Shown: one piece after another, positions 7,996 through 14,924 of the stretch | Numbering within the stretch: the first letter of the stretch is position 1 | Layout of the letters: each line of letters opens with the position of its first letter | From: Halarsenatibacter sp964462585 | Lineage (GTDB): Bacteria > Bacillota > Halanaerobiia > Halanaerobiales > Halarsenatibacteraceae | DNA: 17,021 nt | Assembly (NCBI GenBank): GCA_964462585.1 | Contig: CAYXAK010000041.1 | Location: 1-17,021 of the forward strand | Direction of reading: 5' to 3' | The notes under the pieces: generated by a model | Database searches by the model: none | What the model saw: the letters and a program-made list of their open reading frames with translations, nothing else | What the model was told of the DNA's origin: nothing | Position numbers and translations under genes: made by a program

Positions 7996-8030
7996 AATAT
8001 TAATAGGTGAGCAGAATTTTTCTGTGCAGC

Positions 8031-8088
8031 AGAGATGGGATAGACACCCTTTCCCCAAAAGTGTGCTGGCCAGTTCTATCCCATCTCT
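8031..8088 (+). promoter_or_regulatory. Structured 5' leader hairpin of the Rnf/Fdh-like mRNA
   Basis: A perfect 13-bp inverted repeat (AGAGATGGGATAG at 8031-8043 with CTATCCCATCTCT at 8076-8088) falls inside the predicted leader, about 25 nt after the transcription start and 20 nt before the Shine-Dalgarno. Within it ACAC (8044-8047) can pair with GTGT (8061-8064), leaving a side stretch with the palindrome CTGGCCAG. No T-run follows, so it is not a terminator by itself. It could stabilise the mRNA, bind a protein or ligand, or tune translation. I cannot match it to a known riboswitch; the molybdenum/tungsten cofactor class is worth testing because the gene encodes a Mo/W enzyme. Confidence 0.6.
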
Positions 8089-8123
8089 CATCCTTTAACT
8101 ATGTCAGCAGGAGGTATTATATT

Positions 8124-11100
8124 ATGTATAATCTCTCTAAAAATCATCCAGAAAATAAGCAGGCAGAGTCAAAAAGTGCAGAACTGTCTCCCGACAGACA
8201 CTCGGGACTGACTGAAGACCAGATCATGCTCAGAACCTTTGTGGCCATGTGTATACCGGCCGCTGCCGCCGTAATAGCCATGGGACAGCCGGCCCTCTTT
8301 AACATCCTTACGGCTGTAATTACGGCTGTGGGCTGTCATCTGCTGATCAAGCTCTTTGAACAGCAGGATCTCTCCAATCTGGGAGAGCCGACCTATAAAA
8401 CATTTTATTCTCCTCTGGTAGCAGGAATGATCGTCGGTCTCTGTGTGGGAGAGCTTTCACCCTATCCCGTAACCGCGCTTATCTCAGCGGTGACCATGGT
8501 CGTATTTAAATGGGGGCAGGAAAAATACTTCGGCCGCAAGATAATCAATCCCGCTGCTGGAGCCAAGGCCCTGGTGCTTTTGCTGATAACAAGCATGTGG
8601 TTTTTATCCGATCCTTTAACTGCCGGGCAGCTCTTCTACCCCGAGCATCTACAGTACAACCTTCTCTCCGGTGAGGGTTTTGTAGCTGCCATGGAATTTG
8701 CCGAAGCTTACGGGTTTTACGGCACAGAAAATCTCAGCATCACCGAAAGTCTTTTTCTGTGGAAGAGACACGGCTGGATAGGCGGTGCTTCGGGGCTTTT
8801 AACCGTAGCCTCAGGTGTGCTGCTGGCCATATGGATAAGGCTAAAATGGCGGCTGGCTTTAAGCTATCTGGCGGGTATGACAGCTCTTTCCGTGCTGCTG
8901 GGAGCAGCCACCGGAAGCCCCATCATAATGAGAATTGCTTTTCATGTTTTTACGGGCAGCGTCATATTTCTGGCCTTTTACATGGCCACCGAACCCCAGA
9001 CCACACCAGCCACAACTGCCGGTGAATACGCCTTCGGAGCCGTTCTGGCGGTTTTAACCATGGCAGGACAGCTGGTGGGGCTTTACGGCAGTTCTTTCGT
9101 GGCTCTGGCCATAATGAATCCCTTTGCCCCCTATTTCGACCGCCTCAAACTCACAGCTTCCTATGGAGCTCAGCTGAGGGAGCACAGACCCGGCGAAGGA
9201 AACCAGCCCGAAATGGATACCTCCACATCGCCCGTGCTCTCCTATGACTCCTCTAAATGCATTATGTGTAAGCTATGTGTCAAGGCCTGTGACGAAATTC
9301 AGGAGAAAGGAATTTTGAGCCTAAATGGCGATGATGAAGGTGATATAGTGAGAAATGCCGGTCTGCTGGATGTCGATTTTACCGTCTGCGATGTCTGTGG
9401 TGAATGTTTTGAGATCTGTCCCACAGGAGCCCTCAGTGCCAGACAGCCCGGATCTCCCATCCGCAAATGGGAGGCGGACAGCGAAGTTCAAACCACCTGC
9501 AGTAACTGTGCTGCGGGCTGTCAGATAAAAGCATATGCCCACAATGATGAACTGATAAGAGTGGAAGCGGTGGGAGCTTCCCCCAATCAGGGAGCTCTGT
9601 GTGTAAACGGCAGATTCGGTCATGCCTATGTGAACTCTGACCGCCGCCTCACCCGCCCCCTCCTGAGAAAGAACGGAGATCTGGTGCCCGTTTCCTGGCA
9701 GGAAGCGCTCAGTGCCATAAAAAGAAATTTAGAGGGGATAAAAGAAGAGCATGGCTCCGAAACTATCGGGGCACTGGCCTCAGGCAAGGCTACCAATGAG
9801 GGCAACTATCTCCTGCAGAAGTTCATGCGTATCTGCCTTAATACCAATAATATCGATCACACCAGCAGCTACTGCCAGGGCACAACTTTGAAGCTGCTGG
9901 AGGAATCTCTGGGCACAGGAGCTATGACCGGCAGTATAGAGGATCTGAAAGAGTCGGACTGTATCCTGGTAGCAGGATCCAATCTAACCACCACCCATCC
10001 CGTCATCTCACGCTATGTGAGAAAGGCGGTGAGGGAAAAAGGAGCCGATCTTATCGTCCTCGATCCCCGCGAAATATTGCTGGCCCGCTGGTCCAGCCAG
10101 TGGCTCAGCCCCAACCCTGGCAGTGACGTCAGAGTTTTGCAGGGAATTCTGAAGACTATAATCGATAGAGATCTGTATGATGAAGAATTTGTGGAAGAGT
10201 TTGGTGTAGGCTTCGAGGGGTTCAGAAACTCGCTGCCGGAAATGGAAAAATATGAGCTGGCTGAGATGGCAGGTATTCCTGTTGAAAAGCTGGATAAGGC
10301 TGCGGAATTGATAGGCAGAGCAGACAGATTTTCAATCCTGATCGGCTCAGGTATAACCCAGCACTCATCGGGCAGCGAAAATGTCAAATCTCTCATCAAC
10401 CTGGCTCTGCTCACAGGTAATATAACAGGTGAGGGTGCAGGCATATATCCCCTCCAGGGCCAGATAAATGCCCAGGGCGCAGCAGATATGGGTGCTGAAC
10501 CCCATAAACTTCCCGGCTATCAGTCTTTAGATGATGGGAACGCTCTGGGCAAGTTCACCCGCAGCTGGCAGCATGAACTGCCGGATGAAAAAGGAATGAC
10601 AGCACTGGAGATGCGGGACAGTGCAGCCGCAGGTGAACTCAAAGCCCTTATAGCTCTGGGGGCAAATCCTCTGCTCTCACAGCCACACAGGGGCAAAACC
10701 AAAAAAGCTCTGGATAATATCGATCTATTCGTGGTTATCGATCCTTTCCTGACCGAATCGGGTAAAAAAGCCGATGTAGTGCTGCCGGCGGCGACCTTTT
10801 TGGAGAAGGATGGAACATTTACCAGCAGTGAGCGCAGAATATCCAGGGTGAACAAGCTCATCGATCCTCCCGGCAGCGCCCGGGCGGACTGGGAAATAAT
10901 CTGTGCTCTTGCCCGCAATTTGGGCCATGATTTTGGCTATAACCGTCCGGAGGAAATAATGAATGAGATCACCTCACTCACACCGATCTATCAGGGCATT
11001 AACTACGAAAGTATAGAAGGCGAAGGCATTCAGTGGCCGCTAAAAGAGGAAGGCAGCGGCACCAGCCATCTGCATAAACAGGGTCCGGAGCGGGGCAAAG

Positions 11101-11720
11101 CTGCTTTCCTGCCCATGGATGCAGAAGAGCAGCAGACGATCACCGATGAGGAATATCCGCTGCAGCTGACTACAGGCCGCAGTATTTTCCGGGTCCACAC
11201 AGATATCATGAACAATGAAATGCTCAAACCTCAGGCCAGCGGACCCTATGCAGAAATCAATCCTCAGGATGCACTGGAGCATGAAATAAATGATGGAGAG
11301 GAGATACAGATAAGATCCCCCCGTGGTGCTGTCCGGGTATCAGCCCGGGTTACGGACAGAGTTCAGCAGGGCGCGGTATTTTTGCCCATACATTTTGTCT
11401 TCTCTCCTGCCAACCGGCTCACTGATGATAGAATTGATGAAAATACTATGGTACCAGAACTGAAAAGAACACCATGCCGTCTGGAAAAACTGCCCAGACG
11501 TCAGAGCCTGCAAATAGATGAAGAGGACTGTCGGGCCTGTGACCGCTGCCGCCAGGTCTGCCCCACAGATGCTATCGAAGGGGAGCCAGGCGGGGAGGCC
11601 TATCAGCTCGATTACGACAGCTGTATTCGCTGCATCAACTGTCTGGATGAATGCCCCTTTTCAGCCATAGATGTTCTGCCATCCCGAACCGCAAAACAAA
11701 ATCACCGGCAAGGAGGTTAG
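8124..11720 (+). CDS. RnfD/NqrB-ferredoxin-formate dehydrogenase-like fusion protein
   Basis: The 1198-residue protein has four parts. About 30-345 is an RnfD/NqrB-type membrane domain (INPAAG at 141-146, HVFTG at 274-278, YMATEP at 286-291). About 370-440 is a 2x[4Fe-4S] ferredoxin (C379, C382, C385, C389; C422, C425, C428, C432). About 455-1120 is a bis-MGD Mo/W oxidoreductase of the FdhH family, with cluster Cys 459, 462, 466 and 493 and a candidate metal ligand C584 in SSYCQG. About 1130-1180 is a second 2x[4Fe-4S] ferredoxin (C1136 to C1177). Against E. coli FdhH, Lys44, His141 and Arg333 align with N495, Q585 and Q778, while Gln335 is kept as Q780, so formate is an unlikely substrate. 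No S-x-A-T flavin attachment motif is visible in the membrane domain. Start 8124 follows AGGAGGT (8109-8115); the open frame back to a GTG at 8007 would begin at the predicted transcription start. The N-terminal membrane domain has no Tat leader, so the catalytic part probably faces the cytoplasm. Confidence 0.9.
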   Translation: MYNLSKNHPENKQAESKSAELSPDRHSGLTEDQIMLRTFVAMCIPAAAAVIAMGQPALFNILTAVITAVGCHLLIKLFEQQDLSNLGEPTYKTFYSPLVAGMIVGLCVGELSPYPVTALISAVTMVVFKWGQEKYFGRKIINPAAGAKALVLLLITSMWFLSDPLTAGQLFYPEHLQYNLLSGEGFVAAMEFAEAYGFYGTENLSITESLFLWKRHGWIGGASGLLTVASGVLLAIWIRLKWRLALSYLAGMTALSVLLGAATGSPIIMRIAFHVFTGSVIFLAFYMATEPQTTPATTAGEYAFGAVLAVLTMAGQLVGLYGSSFVALAIMNPFAPYFDRLKLTASYGAQLREHRPGEGNQPEMDTSTSPVLSYDSSKCIMCKLCVKACDEIQEKGILSLNGDDEGDIVRNAGLLDVDFTVCDVCGECFEICPTGALSARQPGSPIRKWEADSEVQTTCSNCAAGCQIKAYAHNDELIRVEAVGASPNQGALCVNGRFGHAYVNSDRRLTRPLLRKNGDLVPVSWQEALSAIKRNLEGIKEEHGSETIGALASGKATNEGNYLLQKFMRICLNTNNIDHTSSYCQGTTLKLLEESLGTGAMTGSIEDLKESDCILVAGSNLTTTHPVISRYVRKAVREKGADLIVLDPREILLARWSSQWLSPNPGSDVRVLQGILKTIIDRDLYDEEFVEEFGVGFEGFRNSLPEMEKYELAEMAGIPVEKLDKAAELIGRADRFSILIGSGITQHSSGSENVKSLINLALLTGNITGEGAGIYPLQGQINAQGAADMGAEPHKLPGYQSLDDGNALGKFTRSWQHELPDEKGMTALEMRDSAAAGELKALIALGANPLLSQPHRGKTKKALDNIDLFVVIDPFLTESGKKADVVLPAATFLEKDGTFTSSERRISRVNKLIDPPGSARADWEIICALARNLGHDFGYNRPEEIMNEITSLTPIYQGINYESIEGEGIQWPLKEEGSGTSHLHKQGPERGKAAFLPMDAEEQQTITDEEYPLQLTTGRSIFRVHTDIMNNEMLKPQASGPYAEINPQDALEHEINDGEEIQIRSPRGAVRVSARVTDRVQQGAVFLPIHFVFSPANRLTDDRIDENTMVPELKRTPCRLEKLPRRQSLQIDEEDCRACDRCRQVCPTDAIEGEPGGEAYQLDYDSCIRCINCLDECPFSAIDVLPSRTAKQNHRQGG

Positions 11721-11723
11721 AAG

Positions 11724-12473
11724 ATGATTGAAGTTAAAGATGGAGTTATTATAACCATAGATGGTAGGCCCCTTAAAACCTCTGCCGGCAGAATACTGCT
11801 GGAGGTAGCCCGGGAAAATAATATAGATATACCCGGTTTCTGCTACCGCCCGCATATGACGCCGGCAGAGGCCTGCGGCCTCTGTCTGGTCAGAGTCGAC
11901 GGTGAAGAAGAACTGGCCTGCTCCGTGGAGATCGAAGATGGTATGGAAGTTACAGCCTTTGCTGACGATCTGGAAGAGAAAAGGCGTAGACTTGTGGATG
12001 AGATGCTGAAAGATCATAATTTTGACTGTATTAACTGTGAGGCTGCCGGTGACTGTGTTGTACAGGATCTGGGTTATCGCTACGGACTTATAGGTTTGAG
12101 TTCGGAAAAATTCAGGGACCTCTATCATGATGCTATCTCCCGCAAAAAAAGTTTTCCTTTAAGCAACGGCAACGGCAGAGCAGAAGAAATATCACCCTAT
12201 CAGAACGGCAGCAGTGTGACCTATTCCGGCGAACCATCTGATTGCGTGCGCTGTGGATACTGTGTTGATATCTGTCCGATGGAGCTCTACCCGCTGCTTA
12301 TCCTGGAAGCATCCAGTCTTTACAGCCAGCCGGGAAGCTTGAAGGGGCTAAACCCGGAAGACTGCATAAATTGTGGGCTGTGCTCCTTTGTCTGTCCGGG
12401 AAAAATTAAAATTCCGGACTATTTCCCTCAAAATATTTCACCAAAAGGAGGTGAAAATAATGTCAAAATTTGA
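11724..12473 (+). CDS. NuoG-N-terminus/RnfC-C-terminus hybrid iron-sulfur protein
   Basis: The 249-residue electron carrier has three cluster regions. Residues 1-80 are a 2Fe-2S ferredoxin fold with C40, C51, C54 and C66, as in NuoG/HndD. Residues 90-120 are the NuoG-type [4Fe-4S] site with H98, C102, C105 and C111. Residues 170-230 form a 2x[4Fe-4S] segment (C174, C177, C180, C184; C214, C217, C220, C224) whose CVRCGYCVDICPM pattern is typical of RnfC. The NADH/FMN-binding part of RnfC is absent, so it should pass electrons without oxidising NADH itself. It starts 3 nt after the upstream stop, with AAGGAGG at 11710-11716 inside the end of that gene, and overlaps the next gene by 14 nt. A subunit or partner of the membrane fusion protein is the obvious role; this is inference. 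Confidence 0.88.
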   Translation: MIEVKDGVIITIDGRPLKTSAGRILLEVARENNIDIPGFCYRPHMTPAEACGLCLVRVDGEEELACSVEIEDGMEVTAFADDLEEKRRRLVDEMLKDHNFDCINCEAAGDCVVQDLGYRYGLIGLSSEKFRDLYHDAISRKKSFPLSNGNGRAEEISPYQNGSSVTYSGEPSDCVRCGYCVDICPMELYPLLILEASSLYSQPGSLKGLNPEDCINCGLCSFVCPGKIKIPDYFPQNISPKGGENNVKI

Positions 12474-12666
12474 CCCTTTTCCCCATATTATCTACTGCCC
12501 TGAGTGCCACCAAAAGAGAAATCATACCGAAATGACCGAAGCTGAAATCTGCAATCACTGTTATTATAGAAATACGGACAGCCAGAAAGAAAAGATGAAA
12601 TTGAGGGATGTCAAGCTGGTGGAGATTGACCCCATGCGTGAAAAAGAGCTGGAGAAATCAAAATAA
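12460..12666 (+). CDS. Small zinc-ribbon protein, third gene of the operon
   Basis: The 68-residue protein has two CxxC knuckles (C13/C16 and C31/C34) followed by a charged, probably helical tail. The start at 12460 is set by a near-perfect Shine-Dalgarno AAAGGAGGTG at 12444-12453, and the gene overlaps the end of the iron-sulfur gene by 14 nt in another frame, so the two are translationally coupled. No enzyme motif is seen. It could be a metallochaperone, an assembly factor or a small subunit of the complex. A single metal site, zinc or iron, is likely. I do not recognise a named family. Confidence 0.8.
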   Translation: MSKFDPFPHIIYCPECHQKRNHTEMTEAEICNHCYYRNTDSQKEKMKLRDVKLVEIDPMREKELEKSK

Positions 12667-12744
12667 CAGCAGGATAAAAAGCAGTTAAGGCGTTTGCAGG
12701 ATTTTTAGCCGCTGATAGCCCGGAAAACTCAAGCAAAGAAAAAG

Positions 12745-12816
12745 GGCTTCACCCCAAAAATTCTAGAAATTAATAGTTTATTAAAACAAAAATTAAACAG
12801 GTAAAGGGGTGAAGCC
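12745..12816. repeat. Perfect 11-bp inverted repeat around 50 bp of AT-rich DNA
   Basis: GGCTTCACCCC (12745-12755) and GGGGTGAAGCC (12806-12816) are perfect inverted copies separated by 50 bp of AT-rich sequence. The arms look like the terminal repeats of an ISL3-type insertion sequence reduced to its ends, or of a miniature element. I find no flanking 8-bp direct repeat (AGAAAAAG against TATTATTT), and there is no transposase. Read on the minus strand CTTTTTC follows, so a terminator role is an alternative, although the loop is long for one. Confidence 0.45.
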
Positions 12817-12987
12817 TATTATTTAGCATGATCAAAAACAGGAGATGGTTCACCCACAAGATTTTATAGCTGGAAGCCAGATATAATTATTCCCGGAAAA
12901 AACTTTTGAAAAATTCAATACTATAATTTAAAATCCTATTATAATTGGAACCATAAAAGAATGATTCAGAACATCAGGTTTTTAACA

Positions 12988-13009
12988 CCTCCTAAAAATT
13001 TATAGGAGG
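12988..13009 (+). promoter_or_regulatory. Hairpin that pairs the ribosome binding site of the next gene
   Basis: CCTCCTA (12988-12994) is perfectly complementary to TAGGAGG (13003-13009), which is the Shine-Dalgarno 7 nt before the ATG at 13017, with an 8-nt loop between. If the transcript begins upstream, as it must for this to matter, the hairpin would hide the ribosome binding site and lower translation until it is opened by a protein, temperature or a competing RNA. The stem is short, so its strength is uncertain. Confidence 0.45.
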
Positions 13010-13016
13010 GATAACA

Positions 13017-13814
13017 ATGACAGAAGAAAAAATTGCTTGTCCTAATTGTGGAGGAGGAGAAGTAACAAAAAAAGGCCCAAGAAGCAATATTCTCTGGAGA
13101 TTTGGGGTTATATTTGTGGGCATAGTATTTTTGGGATCTTTAACAGGTAATCATTTCGTAGAGCCGATACTTGCTCTGGGTACGGCATCTGTTGGGATTT
13201 TAGCTTTAGTAATAATATTATCAGCTACCAGTAGTTCTTGGAAAGATTACAGTTGCCAGGATTGCGAGGATAATTTTTATAAGGAGAAGACAAAAGAAAA
13301 TGAATCCGTTAAACCCTTGAATGTTGTTTTAGGTATGAAGGAGGAAAAGGTAAGAAAAACTTTCAAAAAAGATAAAAATACAAAAGAATCAGAGGATGAA
13401 TATTTATATACATTTGAGCAAAAAGCAGGAAATTTTCATTATAGAATAAGCACAAAGTATTTCAAAAATAGATTATATGAAATTAGCTTAATTGCTCAAA
13501 ACTGCTTCTCGAATTTCTCGGAGGTTATGTACCAGGTTAATTTGCTGCATGAATTAATTTATAAACAATATGGTTTACCCTCCATAGGTGGAAATATAAA
13601 AAAAACAAATTTTCAGAAAGGGCAAGTTCCTTATGTCTTTAAGTGGAAAAAAAATGACACAGAAACAGGAGAAATAATAAAAATTCATCTTCATAGAAGA
13701 CAAAATGGATATAAACCAGCATTATCAATATCTGCTCCAATTATAGCCAAAGAAGTGGAAAATGCTGAGAAAGAAAAAGATAATTTCAATATGAAAAACT
13801 GCTCAGGCTTTTAA
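13017..13814 (+). CDS. Two-TM protein with split zinc ribbon, unknown function
   Basis: I do not recognise this 265-residue protein. CPNC (C8/C11) and CQDC (C80/C83) could form one zinc site, although two hydrophobic segments (about 25-43 and 50-70) lie between them, forming a membrane hairpin with both ends on the same side. Residues 95-265 are a Lys/Glu-rich soluble domain with alternating predicted strands. Codons are AT-rich (many AAA, AAT, ATA), unlike the neighbouring genes, which suggests recent transfer. The start follows TAGGAGGG by 6-7 nt, and that site can be paired in a hairpin. The isolated position, with an inverted-repeat element upstream, fits a mobile cargo gene, but there is no direct evidence of function. 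Confidence 0.75.
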   Translation: MTEEKIACPNCGGGEVTKKGPRSNILWRFGVIFVGIVFLGSLTGNHFVEPILALGTASVGILALVIILSATSSSWKDYSCQDCEDNFYKEKTKENESVKPLNVVLGMKEEKVRKTFKKDKNTKESEDEYLYTFEQKAGNFHYRISTKYFKNRLYEISLIAQNCFSNFSEVMYQVNLLHELIYKQYGLPSIGGNIKKTNFQKGQVPYVFKWKKNDTETGEIIKIHLHRRQNGYKPALSISAPIIAKEVENAEKEKDNFNMKNCSGF

Positions 13815-13879
13815 TAATCCAGGTTTTAGCTCAAATAAGTTCTATTTTTCAAGATGATAATTTTGAGGAGGAAAAGTAA

Positions 13880-14839
13880 ATGAAGAGTATTAAAGAATCT
13901 AAAAGTTTGGAGGAGAGAAATGAAGAGTTAGTAGTTTCTTCTGCCGGTATTCCAATGCGGGTTATGGTGCCGGTTTTAGACCACAAAGCGGGAAGAGATC
14001 TACTGCGAATGGCTGACCACATTGGTGATATAACAATCGGCCTCAATGTAGTGGATGTTCCCGATGAGATGAGTTTAACAGAGGCCAGAGAGCGAAATAT
14101 TGAAGAACTGGATGAAAATTTCCAGGAACTTGATGAAACTCTTCGGAACTATTTCGGCAGAACTGAGAGAGAACAGAGATATCTGATTGTATTTGATCAC
14201 AGCATTTCAGATGCCATCCTGGAGCAGTCGGAGAGGGAAAGTGCTGATTTGATATTGATGAGCTGGCAGAAAAAGAAACGTTTTCGAATAGGGATGGGTG
14301 GAGTAATCAGAAAAACGATGCATCAGGCCAGAGGTTCAATTGCAGTCTTGAAAGGACATTATTTTGAAGATCTCGATTTAATATCTGTTGCTTACGATGG
14401 CAAAAGAAATTCTTACTACGGACTGCAGATAGCACGCAAAATTGCCCGCCAAACAAAAGCTCAAATTAAGGTATTTCATATAGTCAGTCCTGATGCTCCG
14501 GAAAGCAAAAAGGATAGCTGCCGTCAGAATTTGAAAGAGCTGGCCGCTGATGAAGTTAACTTGCCCATAAAATATGAGATTGAGGAAAGATTTTCTGTCT
14601 CGGATAAAATACTGGAAGAGGCACAAAAATCTGATCTGACGGTAATAGGCAATTCTCTCAGGCGGTTCAGCCTTAGCCACATTGGCAACAGAGCAGCCAG
14701 AATAGCCCGACACAGCAACGATAATCTGCTTATTGTCAATAAGTATCAGCCTCTCTCCCAGGAAACTACTCTTTCCAGGTTGAAGCAGCTGAGCCAGAAT
14801 ATTAAAGAGCATATCATTATGCCTGCAAAAATCTATTGA
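13880..14839 (+). CDS. Tandem universal stress protein (UspA-type, two domains)
   Basis: The 319-residue cytoplasmic protein has two UspA folds, at about 25-157 and 163-290. The first keeps an ATP-loop-like pattern (G138, G141, then G152-S153); the second lacks a clear glycine loop (VIGNS at 255-259 only), so nucleotide binding may be limited to one domain. The extra C-terminal tail (290-319) is Lys/Gln rich. GAGGAGG at 13865-13871 gives a strong ribosome binding site. The next gene, an antiporter-like membrane subunit, begins 85 nt downstream with no terminator between, so the two may be co-transcribed. Two-domain Usp proteins are often found attached to or beside cation antiporters and transporters in salt-adapted anaerobes, where they are thought to regulate transport. 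That role here is inferred from position. Confidence 0.85.
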   Translation: MKSIKESKSLEERNEELVVSSAGIPMRVMVPVLDHKAGRDLLRMADHIGDITIGLNVVDVPDEMSLTEARERNIEELDENFQELDETLRNYFGRTEREQRYLIVFDHSISDAILEQSERESADLILMSWQKKKRFRIGMGGVIRKTMHQARGSIAVLKGHYFEDLDLISVAYDGKRNSYYGLQIARKIARQTKAQIKVFHIVSPDAPESKKDSCRQNLKELAADEVNLPIKYEIEERFSVSDKILEEAQKSDLTVIGNSLRRFSLSHIGNRAARIARHSNDNLLIVNKYQPLSQETTLSRLKQLSQNIKEHIIMPAKIY

Positions 14840-14924
14840 AATATAATAGAACCAAAGCAGGGCCTGTTTCACAGTCTGGCCATTCCTATATACAAAAAGC
14901 TCTTAGGTGTAAGGAGGGCTGCCA

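Larger units (their letters stand above)
12667..13016. other. Non-coding gap with inverted-repeat element
   Basis: No gene is evident in this 350-nt stretch. It carries the inverted repeat at 12745-12816 and, just before the next gene, the hairpin at 12988-13009. No strong intrinsic terminator for the upstream operon is visible before the inverted repeat. The base composition becomes distinctly AT-rich from about 12755 onward and stays so through the next gene. Confidence 0.5.

Noticed and set aside
8007..8123. In-frame GTG start giving 39 extra residues on the Rnf/Fdh-like fusion
   Set aside because: It coincides with the predicted sigma-54 transcription start, has no Shine-Dalgarno, and would code through the leader hairpin. 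The ATG at 8124 has AGGAGGT in front.
11661..12128. Long antisense open frame across the iron-sulfur gene
   Set aside because: No ribosome binding site and no family features. The sense frame has all the expected Cys motifs, so this is a shadow frame.
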